The notes: generated from the sequence alone by a model not told the origin. A stretch of DNA of 64,000 bases from Ephemerocybe angulata (GCA_013368325.1 JAACJK010000003.1:124001-188000), one strand, 5' to 3'; shown: positions 22,821-34,849, numbered from the stretch's first letter. A program made the numbers and translations.

Positions 22821-25396
22821 CTAGCACGTCCTGGTCCCGATTTAGCACCCTAGCCCGCGCCTCATGCCACGATGTTCGTGACGAGAGCAGTTACGGCTGG
22901 CTCCGTTACTGAACCGTCCGTGGCCGACACTCATTACAAACTAACATTCGCTTTTACAAACTATCAACGCTTTCTTCTCGTCACGTAGGATGGATCTACC
23001 ACATCATTATTGGCTCATGGGCATCGCTATTCCTTTCGCGCCGTATCCCACAGTCAGCATCGATATACCACATTCGTTACCATCTTGTGCTGTAACATAC
23101 CCATACCTGTTGTTGTCATTAATATTACGGACTCATGCTTCTCCTTGATGTTTGGTGTGCAAATACAAGATATGTTGAGACGCGCCAACAGCTTGGCTTG
23201 GAGCACCCGATTCGGAGATGCAAGCCGGTGGGAATCTGTGGGCGCTTATTATGTCCATCAGCAAGGCTTGTCAAGCCGCTGCCTTCAACCATGATTTATC
23301 TACGAACCTCTCTGGAGCAGCAGGCCATAAGACACTGCCGAAACTCACTTCTCTGCATGGCACATCCCACTGCGTTGCCTGATGAGGGCGTACCACAACT
23401 GCACCACGGTTGCCTGACTACGCTATCGACTGCTCAGCGACTATTTTGAGCACGTTCATGTGGTCGAACGGCATGAAAATAGCAGCCCAAGTTATTCCTA
23501 GCTGCCCAGAATCTTTTCCGGAGTGACGGATATGACAGTCTAAAGCAACCCAGTATGTACGAAGCTAGAATAGTGAAAAGAAACTTCCGTGCTACAAGGG
23601 ACCGGCTGGCGCTGAAGGTAAGAGCGACCGATTTCCTCCCATACACGCCTCAAACGAGGCCATGGTGTTTGAGGAGTTAAAATCTCCATCCGAAGGACTC
23701 ATGATGGCCCAATAATGCAATCAGATTACCGTGAAAGTGCGAGCCATCCCGTATTGGGTGAGGCGACCCATAGAGGGCAGACAACGGAACATCTACTGAG
23801 CCCAGAAGGGCGAGCTCGCCTCAACTGGCATTCTTGAACTCTCTAAACTTCTTTCTGCTAGTGCGCTGTCATCCTGACCAAGTGATATTTGGGATTGTTC
23901 GCGGGGAGAAGTACCTCTGGACTCTATAACGTCCTCTCTCCATATCTCCATCCCGGCTACAAAGTTGGATTTCAGTATAGAAGGCAATTGATTCAGACGC
24001 TCCCATTGGCGGAACGCCACCACATTTTCCTCGATTTCCAACGATAGCCAGCCTGTAAGAAACAGAAACCCAGATCAATATCTGACAAGCTCCTTCCTCT
24101 TCATTCCGAGATGTGAGAACGAAAAGCCATTCGTCCTGGAATGTTATCTCGATTGCTATTCCTGTCTTCAGGATCCTACTGTGGCGCATGGAGCCCCGTT
24201 TGAAAGCCATTCATTAATTTAAGCGTGTCGAGCGCAGCCCACCATCGACACGCGAGAGGAACACACTCCGAGCTCCGAGGAGAATGTGTTTCTGGGCATG
24301 TCTATCAGGATGGTCGGTGCGAGTCCGCCCATTCTGTCCTGTCATCTGCGATGTAAGTACATGGTTCATCAATGAGGTTGATTTCGAAGGACTTCGAACT
24401 CGCAATGGCATGCTAGAGGTGTTCATGATGGTGCTGTCTAATACATGCATCGACAAGATCGATAACAGGTACCTTCTTGTGGTCCACTGACTGCATCTGT
24501 CCATCGGGAGGGATGAGTGTCACAATGAAACCCGCGTGGCAAAGGAGTTAGGGCACCACAAAGCAGCCCAAAAGGCAATGCCATCCACCACGCGAGCGCC
24601 GCCCGTGGAATAGTGTTCCTTTACCCCAACCCACCACACATTAGCTAAAGTATCCGGTCAGACGGTTCTCGTTTAAGTTCGATCCCCCTCGATCCTCCCT
24701 CTGACCTCATTCGCTCGCCAACAGATCCCAGAGGAGGGGGAAATGAAGTATAGCTTTATCAGGATTAACGTTACGCCACCAGTCGTGCCACGTACAAACC
24801 ACTGGCCGAAGTTCCCTGTTCTAGGTCGCGCCAGAGTCCGGGCATCCCAGCCAAATGACGATCCGGGACTTGGGGAGAGAAATGCTGCGATAGGACAGTC
24901 GATTATATCAAACATCCATCTAATCTCCACCTTTCCGCTATGATTCATCCTTTGAGGGCGGATGATTGCAGAAAACAGGACCTCCTCCGAAGACAGACTC
25001 CGACCCCAAGTTCGGTTAAGGCAATTCACGCTCCTCCTGTGTGCTGTCGCGTGATCATCGACATCATCTGGCACATGGGACTTTAAACGTCAACAGCTGT
25101 TGAAAACGGAACGTTGACCTACATTCGGAGAAGGTAGGTCTTCGATCTGTCGGAGATCGGTCCAGTATTGAATGGTCAAGTAGCTGGGGCCTATCGTGGC
25201 GAAACGGGAAACATCAAGGAAGAAGACCAGGAAGGGGAAACGGCTTCGTTGGTTTGAGGCACCCTGATTTGAGGCTAAAGCTTGTGTTCTGAAACGTCAC
25301 GATTCACGCAGAGTGTAGCAGATTGGAATCGTGCGTGATCTTGCTAATCGTTTGAATTTGAATCAGTGTATACAACATGAAGAGAGCGCGCAGAAG
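22821..25396. other. Intergenic
   Basis: No supported gene in about 2.5 kb. Open frames on the minus strand (for example 24673-25074) have no recognisable domain and no consistent splice partners. No clear repeats or terminal inverted repeats were found. Confidence 0.4.
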
Positions 25397-26279
25397 CTAC
25401 GCTAGCAGCTTCTCGACAATCATGTCGTCTGTTATCTTTGCCACATTCGCCCCTCTGTAGTTGAGTCGCCTGAGGAGGTCGATCTAGACAAAGTGAGGAT
25501 ACAATCAGCTCATCTGTTACATAATAGAACAGCATATACAGTCATGGATGTAGAGTAGAAAAGAAATGGTATGGGTGCTTTGAACTCACCACCTTGTCTC
25601 GCGGGAACCCAAGGGCTTCGAACCGATCGACGTGTGCCTTCTCCAGACCCGCGATCGCCACCTCATCTTCACCTTCCTTCCCTGGCTGACCCTGAGGGCC
25701 TCCAGCGTAGACTCGTGTCCAGTATCGAGCAGTATCCTCGAAGCTGCTCCGACTCGTCATGTAGTGCTTCGCAACCTCGGCGTCCTGAGGATCGTTAGGC
25801 TCAGGCGAACAGAGAAGACTCTGGAGCGAGATTAATGTCGATTTGAGCGTCAGGACAGGTGACCAGGCGTCCTTGAGGATATCCAAGCAGATAGCGCCCG
25901 AGGCTGAGGAGACGTTGGGGTGGTAAACCTTCGTAATGAACTTCATCTTCACTGGTTGGAAGGGATATGATTCGGGAATAACGATGTCCTGGTGAGCGGT
26001 GTCATTGAATTAGTAGATGCCACGCCAGTGAAGTAGCGGTACACCAATCCAAGCTGATTAGACTCACGACTTCAAACTTTCCACCTTCATATGGCGTCCC
26101 TTCTGGTCCTGGAAACGAGCCCTTCAGATGAAACGGGGATTCATCGACGAGGTCGATACGAATGTTCGACGTCTTATCATTCTTGCAGTCTTATAACCGC
26201 CATTAAGAGATAGTAGATATCTGATATACTGTGACTTACCTGCAATCTCCTTGTTGACTCGTCGCAGTCGAGCATCCAT
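25397..26279 (-). CDS. UBC1: Ubiquitin-conjugating enzyme E2 with C-terminal UBA (Ubc1/E2-25K type)
   Basis: Four exons (26279-26240, 26189-26068, 25988-25590, 25483-25397), 215 residues. The UBC fold is complete: [39 protein letters not shown], the HPN motif in KVYHPNVSS, and the active-site cysteine in [14 protein letters not shown], then [14 protein letters not shown] linker leads to a C-terminal UBA domain ([14 protein letters not shown]...[17 protein letters not shown]), which defines the Ubc1/UBE2K class that extends Lys48-linked ubiquitin chains. The first intron ends in ATAAG at 26190, which restores [19 protein letters not shown]. The length equals that usual for the family. Convergent with the GH5 gene. 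Confidence 0.93.
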
Positions 26280-28397
26280 GGTGGTGGTGGTGGTAGCGGG
26301 AAGAGGGCTTAACGTTAATGACGGTGGGAGCGGCTTGAAGTTGAGGATTATGTAACGATCACAACATATCAGATCTGGCATAAGGCTGTCAGGTTGCCTG
26401 GCCCTGGCAGGTGGCTTGTGCAAAGTGGCACCCAAAATAGTGGCACGCGTTCTGACAATTGTTCCGGCTGTTAATACAAGACTTGTACAAGACGCAGGGA
26501 AAAGAAGATAGAGCTGGATACGTAGATTTCTCCGGAATTTTAGAGAAGCCCGACGTCTGCCTTGCGAGGTTCGTCATACACTGACAATTCGGTTCGACCT
26601 AATACCGTCTCCAGATCAACAGCCAGAGAATGATTAAGCAAGAAGGGGAGACATAAAATCTGCGGGCAGGTGAACTGGCATGCCAAGTTCGTGGTGGGAA
26701 CCATTGTGAGCCAGACATAGGCAACTTGATTAGCGCCGAAAGCAACCTTCGCGCTCCCTGTGACACGAGTGTCAATAGCGCTTTAGCATTGGTTTTCTGA
26801 CAGGACAGCGCTCCAAGACGCTATTTTGGCTATGAACAGTACGTGCTCAATCCGTGCTTGAAATAAGCAGAGGCTGACGCGACGCGGTGATGCATAGCCA
26901 ACAGCGGATGAAGTGGTATCGAGCACTTGAAAGCATGCTTAGCAAGGAGGAGGGAAGTGTACGATGGAAAGGGACTGAAGGTGATGGGGGTAGGTATAAA
27001 GCAACACCACTATATATACGTTTCTCATTTCCCTGGCCCCCGTCCCGTCATTGAGAAAGGCCTAAAAACGGGTGTACACGGGCCACAACGTACGGGACAG
27101 AGTGGCTACCGTTCCGGTCACCGCGAAATTGGCCGCAATTGTTCTGTCAATCGAGGTCACCGGTCAAATAATTTACCAAGTAGAGCTACTGGTTTATCGA
27201 TGGACACAGAAGCGAGCCTGTATGAACGGACGAGGAGCGGCCGGAACTTACCCCTTGCAACGATGCAACTCCCGTCTTGGACCCCCCAACGTAAGATTTT
27301 TATTTCCAAGGGCAAAGCTACCTGAATCCCGAAGGCCACAATCTGACAATCAGAGAACGGACCTTCCGAATGAGTAAAGCCGCTCTCTTCACAAATTGCC
27401 GCAGAAGTCTAAACGTCCCGAGTTTTCCATGCTTTCTTTGAGGCAAGCGAGCCCAACGGAAGGGTAATTCGCAATACGATGCCATGCAGCCCATGCTAGG
27501 CCACAGATGGACGACCTCATGGCCTCTACGATCTCGTTCAAGCGTCTCTCCCAGATTCTGATCCAGATATTCCTTTCCTGATATACCCCGAGCTAGCATA
27601 CCGTGCTCAGCCAAGGTCAACATCTCATATATGACGTCTGCTTACTCTTTCCAGTGACCTATATCGGATCGCATCACGAGGATGTAGAATGGAATGCATT
27701 ACGCTCGACTTACACGTTGTTCACCTCTACCGTTGACCGAGTCGACATACCTGCCTGATAATCCCGCAGCACTCTTAAGGTCGCTCGACACGGGACAGTC
27801 GGCACGAGGAGTCTATAGTTTCGCGGGAAGGCCACGATGCCTTACATATTCCAGGCACCTTCCGAAGTGGTTGACAAGGTTCAAGCCACCTTTCGAGCGT
27901 GAAGGACTCTTCTCTGGTGGGATCCTGTGTATGTAATAGAGGAACTGGGTGAGTGCTAACATTTGAACTAATTGAGATATATCACCCCACATCGTTTCCG
28001 CAAGCCAGGGTTCTCCTCGCCAAGTTCAAACCAAAATAGCAACTAACGAGCGCCCAGATGTAAACCGTGGGACGGGCGCCTGATTGGGCTTGCGTTCGGA
28101 AAGGAACAATTCCACCCCACTCAAATTGTGCTCGAAACACTCCGTCTTCATCTTTTCTGCATTCAGAATATGAGACCGTTCGAGGCCGAGATAGGAAGTA
28201 CTGGTCACTGTTCATAGGAGGAGATGTGCTGTCGTGGCTACGGGGTAAGCATCTCCTTCCAAAGATTCTCACTGAAATTGACGGGGAGGTTTGAATGTGA
28301 TTGACTCCAGTCTTCCAGAATCGTCCAAAAATTCATTTGCGACCGAAGCTACGTCCGCAGAGCAACCTGCTTCTCCCCCCGTATTTCCTTCTACCAA
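26280..28397. other. Intergenic
   Basis: No supported gene. Beyond the E2 promoter (a CCACCACCACC run near 26279-26290 on the minus strand) I see only short open frames with no family signal. Confidence 0.4.
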
Positions 28398-28964
28398 TCA
28401 CAGGTCCCGTTTCATTCGGACATATTCGACGTCAGACTTGTAAAACGTCTTTCCAAAGGGCGCTAACCCACGCCTTCGGTACCAGCCCTCCGTCGCAACT
28501 CGCGCGTCGCACCAGATGACCGTCCCTCCCAGTTTTTCTTTGGCGACTGTCTCAATTGCGTACTCGAGAAGGCCGCTTCCCACCCCTTGCCCTTGAAACA
28601 AAGGATTGCAGGCGAACTTTCGGAACCGCACACTGGGACGGGGGATGGTGGCGCCTTCTGCTCTGCATTCATCGGTGTCGGGCTCAGCCACTGAGAAAAA
28701 TCCAGAAGTTGGTCGGTTACGTTCCTCCATGTCGTCACCATCGTTGGCGTTATCGATGGGCAAGGGTTCAAGAAATAGCGAGATAACCGCAATGGGTACC
28801 TCGATTCCTGCTCCTGTGACAAAGGCCCCTACGTGGATCCCTGCATTGTCCTCCGGGAGGAGAACCTGCGAGACGGGCGCATTTGGCCAGAGGACGGAGT
28901 GGCGCAAGGCTATTGTTTGATCTGCAGATATGACCTGGAAAGAGATGCCTCCACCGGCGTCCAT
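28398..28964 (-). CDS. GNAT-family N-acetyltransferase
   Basis: Single exon, 188 residues. The N-terminal half has ALRHSVLWPNAP and an acidic loop (NDGDDMEE). The C-terminal half carries the acetyl-CoA binding signature: VRFRKFACNPLFQGQGVGSGLLEYAI matches the beta4 strand followed by the Q/R-x-x-G-x-G/A loop, and WCDARVATEGWYRRRGLAPFGKTFYK matches the beta5 and C-terminal part of small-molecule GNATs. It should transfer an acetyl group from acetyl-CoA to an amine; the substrate is unknown. The start ATG has the fold's first strand right after it, so it is likely correct. Confidence 0.85.
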   Translation of the reverse strand: MDAGGGISFQVISADQTIALRHSVLWPNAPVSQVLLPEDNAGIHVGAFVTGAGIEVPIAVISLFLEPLPIDNANDGDDMEERNRPTSGFFSVAEPDTDECRAEGATIPRPSVRFRKFACNPLFQGQGVGSGLLEYAIETVAKEKLGGTVIWCDARVATEGWYRRRGLAPFGKTFYKSDVEYVRMKRDL

Positions 28965-29245
28965 GGTGCACTGAGTACTAGATGCAGTTGGGATGCAGAG
29001 CCAACATCATTAGTGGTGGGTATGACTACTCTAGATCTGGCTGGTGCAAGCGAGGCGTACCTTTGGGTTGAGGAAAGAGATGCAACGCTCGATACGTGGT
29101 GACGAACGTTGAAAAAGAACCAGCAACGGTACGTCAGATCAGATTCGATTTCTAGACGGCAAAAAACTACCGGACAGCGAGGAGCAAAGATAGGCAAAGA
29201 TTAGACTCCGGCGATATCTGATAATGTATCTGACCCAAAGGCATT

Positions 29246-29337
29246 TCCTTCTAGCCGACTTGAACGACTGACCTCGTCATCACAGTCAGGGAACAGTGTG
29301 TACTAGTGACGCGCTCTACCAACTGAGCTAAGAAGGA
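29246..29337 (-). tRNA. tRNA-Thr (anticodon AGU) with a 20-nt intron
   Basis: Read on the minus strand, acceptor TCCTTCT pairs with AGAAGGA, the D arm is GCTC-AGTTGGTA-GAGC, the anticodon stem CGTCA pairs with TGACG around loop CTAGTAA, and the T arm is AGTCG-TTCAAGT-CGGCT. The anticodon AGT is at 29304-29302. Twenty bases (29300-29281) sit after loop position 37, the canonical tRNA intron site. Removing them leaves exactly 72 nt. CCA is not encoded. Confidence 0.92.
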
Positions 29338-30934
29338 TAATGCTACCTCAAGACCTTGAAAATGGGGCCTGCCAGTCTCTCAGGCCCGGCAAAGTCGCAG
29401 GTTTCGTTACGGAAGAACGCTCGTTATGATGCTACAAGGTTCATGATGCACACGAAAATCAATGGAGAACTGAATGCGAAGAAATAGATGTGCAGGTGGT
29501 TCTGGCCTGATTGGGATGCTGTGTAGATAAGCGCCCATAGATTGGCTGGGAGAAAAGCCCCCCTTCCGCAAGCACAGCTAAACTTTTGACACATTGTGTC
29601 CGAGGAGGTACCTTCAATCACGTCAGGCTCGGACACGTTATGTGTACTACGCAGGGACAGGAGAGAAAACCCTACAAAAGGAAAAGTGTAAGGGCTCTTG
29701 TGTTGAATGGAGTCGAGTCTTAGTGGGCCCACGTTCTCCGGTAAATAAAAGGTTTGTGGGCGTTTTAGCAATTGCGAGGCACTCTTATGTACGGCATCGC
29801 GGGAGGGTGAAAGTAGATTGGCTAGTTTACGGTACTGACAAGTCACGAAACCACCGCCCAGGAACGAAGACGGCGGTCTAGACCTCCAAATGACGCCCAA
29901 CGATGAATAAGTTTGGAATAAGTGTTCGGCTGAAGGAATGCGCAGATCGGGTATGGGTAGCTCGTTTGACCAAACTGAATGAGCAACACCTAGTTGTCCG
30001 CTGAGGGGGAAGGACCTTCGAAGTGGTTTACCAAACAATTGTGCCAATTCTCCGAAGGGTGTCGTACTGGTTCTAGAACCATAGTGCAGCTGAGTCCCAA
30101 AAATCAGTGCTGGGAGAATTATAGGAACAAACTAAGAACTACCTTGAGTGGCCCAACGTTCAATGAGTCTCCGAAGGGCACTTTATTATCGGAAAAGTAG
30201 TTAAGAGCCGTATGAGGACCCCGAATATAACTCGTTGACAAATATGCCGGACACCATCAGAGGAGTATCTGAACATAGCCTGCGACCGGGACGAAGGATG
30301 CAGATTCCACAAGTAGGCCTCAGACACGCCTGCGCTTAAGCGTAGTCTAAGGTTCGCGTCCAGGCCTGAGCCGGTTACCCCTTGGATGTCCGAGAGATAA
30401 CTTAACTTAAATTGTCAAAGGGCTACATCGCGAGTCGGATAAAGGTGATTTATCTCGGGGTAAATGCTAGTAAATACTCCGTGTAGGTCTGGGTGACCGG
30501 GTGACTAGGTCTCGTCCTCGTATCCTTTAAGGACTTCCCCAAGCTTACAAGCTACATACAGTGACACAGATCCGAAGCGAGTCGGAGGATAACTCGACAT
30601 ACTTCAACGAGTATAGCACCGAGTTCCTCTCGTTATAGGCCCGGTAATCACTGGTCGACACGCAACCCCTTAGGGAACCGGAAGTCCCAATCCCTCGGAA
30701 GTGTGATTAGCGTCAGTTAGCGTCCTGGAGGTATTGGGGAGGTCGGTGACGTCAAATATATGTTTGCAAGTCCGCTCGTGCGTGGAGTTCGCCAGATATC
30801 CGATAGATGCTGTCAGCATATTAGAAAGTTGGATTTCAATTGAGTTCTGTGCTATTAATGAGTTAGACTATCGTGAAACGTTGAATTAATGAGGTGAGTT
30901 AGGGTACCCGTAGAACGAGCTGAGCCGCATGCGG
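29338..30934. other. Intergenic
   Basis: No supported gene. A 207-codon minus-strand frame at 29424-30047 shows no domain and is probably chance. 30.2-30.9 kb has frequent stops in all frames. Confidence 0.4.
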
Positions 30935-32056
30935 TTATTTTTCAAGCTCATCCCAGCTTGGGAGGCCAAAATAGGAAGGCAGTTTGTCCCAAAATTCCAG
31001 TCTCTTCGCCAGAAAAGTACTCTTCGCATACTCCAAGCAGCTAGAACAAAGCTTATTGACCTTGAGCTTCTGCTTCGCCTCCAGAGTCTCCACCAACACA
31101 TTCCATGAATCGGTGGGCGCACTGAGATCAGGGCTTGGCTTCCACAGAGCAATTGTTAGCGACCCGGAGATGCACTGACACATCTTTCGGTCCTTGCAAT
31201 CACTGCGAGCACCTATTTCGCCAACCCATTCGAAGGCTTGATTATGACCCTCAAGTAGATTGTGTCGACCAACCAGACATATTCGCTGTACCTCCGGTAG
31301 CAACGTAACACGCGTTCCGCTGTCACCTTCCCATGGCACGCCGAGGACGATATCGTCCTGTATCACTTCCAGTCAGTGCTCTGGAACGCTTTCGAGACGA
31401 AGGCCCTCTATAACGTACCAAATCCTGACAGGCAGACCAGAAGTACGCTGCAGGGAGCAGGTCCATGAGATTGCATTCATGGGCGAAGTTGGCCATCCGA
31501 TAAAGCACCCCTTGTTCAAGGACAATTTCGGTCCAATTCTTGTGGGGGTCAACCCCATCAACCTCTGAGGGAAGCTCAATTTGTAGCCGGGCCAGACCTT
31601 CGCTTCGGAGACGGTCGATCTCGTATTTCCTCCCTATACGAATCATTGCGGCAACGATGTCAAATGGAATGGCCCCTCGCCTGTATGACCTTTTATTTTA
31701 TTTGAAAACGTTAAGACGGAGTCACGGCAGAAGTACTGGTAATATACGTACTGGTCGTAAAGAATCGCGAGAGCGTGTTGCATATCCACCGCAAGGTCTC
31801 CAGGAAGCTGCATGACTGGACATCCCTCCACCGTCGGTTCGTCGTCCGGTTGAGCCATCGTGAACACGTCCGCGAAGATAGGAGAGATTCTAGATAGAAA
31901 ACCGCGGTGTATCTTGAAAAGAGTCTTCTCGGCTTGGAGAACCACATTTCCGTCCTCGAGCCAGACGTTCGATCTTGTCAAGCCAGACTCGTCGAGAACG
32001 TTCACATTCTCCTCCGGATTTTGGCTGGTCGAGTCTGCTCGCCGTCGCTTTGGCAT
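30935..32056 (-). CDS. BTB/POZ domain protein
   Basis: Three exons (32056-31752, 31680-31419, 31357-30935), 329 residues. After a basic start (MPKRRR) comes a BTB domain: SNVWLEDGNVVLQAEKTLFKIHRGFLSRISPIFADVF, then PVMQLPGDLAVDMQHALAILYD and IPFDIVAAMIRIGRKYEID. The rest is helical and ends with CSSCLEYAKSTF and SYFGLPSWDELEK, which are common endings of the large BTB family in Agaricomycetes. Such proteins dimerise and may bind Cullin-3, but this copy has no second recognised domain and its partner is unknown. All three exon phases close. Confidence 0.86.
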
Positions 32057-33090
32057 GGAGAACTTATGCCAGGCTCAATGATTCAGTTTCAGAGAAGCTT
32101 GAATGCCCCGTGAATGTCACGGTGAGAGAGCGACGTAGACTTGAATGTCAAAGGACACGAGGTGCCAGCCAAATTGCTGGCGGGTCGAGTTAGGACTCCG
32201 ACCTGCCGAAAGCGTGCCGAGACGTGGTTTTGATTCTCGTGATGTTTATGTCACGGGCGCTTAAATCGATCGGGACCTGGAGGGGACGCCGGCACAAGCG
32301 TACGTCCAAGCCGACTCAGTATGGAGGTTCAAGAATTGCTCCGGTAGGCCTTCTCTTATTGTACATATTGCAGAGTGCCTGTTTGCGTTTTTGGAGCAAG
32401 ATGCCCAGTATAAATCGCACCCGAAATACTTCCAGAATGGCTAACTCAGACGCCTTGTCACGTCCTCCACGCTCAAATGGCTAAGTATCACAAACCAAAT
32501 GGCTATCGTCACACTCCCCAATGGCTATAATTTCCGCACTGTCAGTATCTCGCGTGCTCTAAGTACGTCTAACAACAAGGATAAGGTGTACGAAGCCACC
32601 AGTAGCCATGGGGCCCCCTGTGGAGCTGCCATGGGAACGCCACTGACCGCGCTCGACGCGCACTGCCATTTTGCCAGATTTTGCCAACTCCACGCAAACT
32701 GCCTCCTTGATCATTTTCTGATGTATACATACTGGACTGAGATATCATACAAGCCCGGGTGCGGAGAGCGGAGTGACCTGACCTGCTGCAAGCAGGATAA
32801 TTAATATCCGCTATCCTCGACAAAAGCGCTTCTGGGAAGTGCGTCTGCGCGCACCCCAGGATCTCAACGCACTTATAACAGGTCGGCCCTCTTCTTATTC
32901 CTCGAGTATTTTGAAGTTTCCCTTATCTCCTACGAAGCATCGTCATAATCCATCCATTCACACATGGGGTCTTGAAGTCTTGAAGTCTCCCATGTTATCC
33001 TTGTGTTATCCAGAGGCGACCTCTGGAGAAGATGGAATGATCAATCGATCCTGATACAAGTCTTTACCCGAGCACGAACTTTCGGCAACC
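32057..33090. other. Intergenic
   Basis: No gene recognised; only short unrelated open frames. The region ends where the duplicated promoter of copy A begins. Confidence 0.4.
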
Positions 33091-33442
33091 GAATTGTAGC
33101 CGCTGGTACTCCAATAGACCGCAGGGTATTTCAACTTTTGGCTTGATCTGAGCTACGAGCGCCGCCAAAGCCCCACTGCCCACGTTGAAAATGCAATCCG
33201 ACGCGGTGCAGGCGCTCGCGTATCTTTTGCTTGCAGCGGGCGCCGGGCGGCGGCCAACAGATAGTTAAAGGATTTTTGATGCAGGGGTGCAAGTGAGTGA
33301 GCGCGAAGCTGGAGCTACTTATGATCTTCCTTAAAGTTATGATATAAAAGCTGCATCTTTTCGCTGGTCATAGAAACTCAACACCCCGTTTTCACTCTTC
33401 ACGCATTCGACAAGGATATATCCAACTTTCCACTACCTCACA
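33091..33442 (+). promoter_or_regulatory. Promoter of secreted-protein copy A (duplicated unit)
   Basis: Starts with TTGTAGCCGCTGGTA and runs through GGTATTTCAACTTTTGGC, GAGCGCCGCCAAAGC and GCGAAGCTGGAGCTACTTAT. The same blocks recur before copies B and D, partly before C, and at 48.8 kb. A TATA box GATATAAAAG is at 33341-33350, about 95 bp before the ATG; the equivalent in copy B reads GATACAAAAG. The leader ends CCTCACAATG, shared by A-D. Confidence 0.65.
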
Positions 33443-33880
33443 ATGCACCTCTCCTTCGTCTCCGTCGCTCTTGCCCTTACCCTGGCTGCCTTCGCCACTG
33501 CCCGCTCAGGCCATGCAGATCTCGTATGTCGGCGATCTCTTCGATGTTATAGCCATAGTTTTTAAACCTACGCGCGTGTAGTCACTCGAGGCTCGAGACT
33601 ACATCGACGAGCTCACCACCCGCGAAACGCTCAACGAACTCTCCACGCGTGAGCTCCTGGACGAGCTCAGCGACCGCCTGAACAGGCGCAGCGGCCAAGG
33701 CCAACTGATTGAAAAGTGCATTTACTGCAAAAAGAAAGGCGTAAAGGTACATGCTTCCCTACTTATGACGGCCGCCAACTTGTCATTGACTGACTGAACG
33801 TGTCCGCACTGCAGACCGGGGAGCCGTGCGGAACCAGTGGTAAGCTGACGCACCTTACGATGCCGGAGAGAGAGAAATAG
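33443..33880 (+). CDS. Small secreted cysteine-containing protein, copy A
   Basis: Three exons (33443-33523, 33582-33746, 33815-33880), 103 residues; both introns are in phase 0. Exon 1 encodes only a signal peptide (MHLSFVSVALALTLAAFATA) plus a few residues. Exon 2 encodes three tandem nine-residue units, DELTTRETL, NELSTRELL and DELSDRLNR, then an RR site, then KCIYCKKKG. Exon 3 begins TGEPCGTSGK. Mature protein is therefore a charged helix-like repeat plus a small tail with three cysteines. I do not recognise the family. One of seven copies; A and B are direct tandem repeats on this strand. Possible roles (secreted signal, effector, surface peptide) are guesses. Confidence 0.8.
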
Positions 33881-34090
33881 AGGGCATCCGGTTTCCTCAT
33901 ATAATATCCTTGTGTGTGATGGGAGGAGCTCGTTGGGAGATTGGATGGGAGGGCCTGTACACAACGCGTTCAATGATAGTAGCAGGTTTGGAGTAGTATG
34001 AAGGCAAAGTTTAGCTGGCTGAGTTGCGCCTTTCCAAGTTTGAACCACATTCAGCGCTCAAGCTTAAGAAACTGTGAAGGCCGGATTGAA
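33881..34090 (+). repeat. Duplicated 3' flank of copy A
   Basis: Sequence just after the stop codon (GGGCATCCGGTTTCCTCATATAATATCC... GATGGGAGGAGCTCGTTGGGAGATTGGATGG... then ACAACGCG, GTATGAAGGCAAA, TTTGAACCA) is repeated after copy B (35279-35437), inverted at about 37078-37400 after copy C, and again at about 48400-48620 with no intact gene before it. It marks how the copies spread. Confidence 0.65.
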
Positions 34091-34307
34091 GCTAGCTATA
34101 GACAACAAGGCCACAGTGAGGTCGATAACTAAGTACCAGGTGGCAGGCTAATTGGAAGGGTCAGGTGTACATAGCCGCTGGTACAACAGACCACAGGGTA
34201 AGTATTTCAACATTTAACTTGATCTGAGCTACAAGCGCCGCGAAAGCACGTTGGCGACTGTGAGCGCGAAGCTGGAGCTACTTATAGACTTAGTCACTGA
34301 TCTTCCT

Positions 34308-34739
34308 CAAGGGGGTTTCAGCCGAGCAGCCCGAGTATGGCGACCTCATCCGCAACGGTGCTATCAACGGCGTGGGGGCCCTGCTTACTCAGCCAAATAA
34401 ATTTCGGCAAGAACTTGGGCGCCTAAGTGTAGATGCAGCGAATCAGCTTGTAGTATTACTGATATTTGTATGTCAGGTATCCCTTTCGAGTTCGTCAATA
34501 CACTGGTGACTAGAGTTGAGTTGAGATATGCTCTACGATGGAAAACTAGGCGGAGAACTTCAAAGGCATGGCAGACGATAGCCTGGTGCGCCCACTGCCG
34601 TACTTGCACCGTACAAGCCTTTCGCACAATGCCGGTGCCGTTGCATGCATTTTCAAATATGGTGAAGGACCCCGATTGTGATTTTTCCGGATCCCTGGGC
34701 AGGTGCGGTAGCTCGGGCTGCTCGGTTGAGACCCCCTTG
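34308..34739. mobile_element. 432-bp hAT-like MITE in the promoter of copy B
   Basis: Ends are inverted repeats: CAAGGGGGTTTCAGCCGAGC... on the left and the reverse complement CAAGGGGGTCTCAACCGAGC... on the right, 28 bp with two mismatches. An 8-bp target duplication ATCTTCCT flanks it (34300-34307 and 34740-34747). The paralogous promoter of copy A has the site once (GATCTTCCTTAAAG, 33324-33337), which is the empty site. An 8-bp duplication fits the hAT superfamily. No transposase inside. Confidence 0.85.
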
Positions 34740-34849
34740 ATCTTCCTTAAAGTTATGATACAAAAGCTGCACCTTTTCGCTGGTCATAGAAACTCAACAC
34801 CGTTTTCACTCTACACGAATTCGAATCCAACTTTCTCCACTCCCTCACA

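Noticed and set aside
33815..33880. A third intron in copies A and B starting at GTAAGCTGAC after PCGTSG/PCGNSG
   Set aside because: Reading through gives a short in-frame ending conserved between A and B, and copy C also has Gly-Lys (SGK) at the same place.
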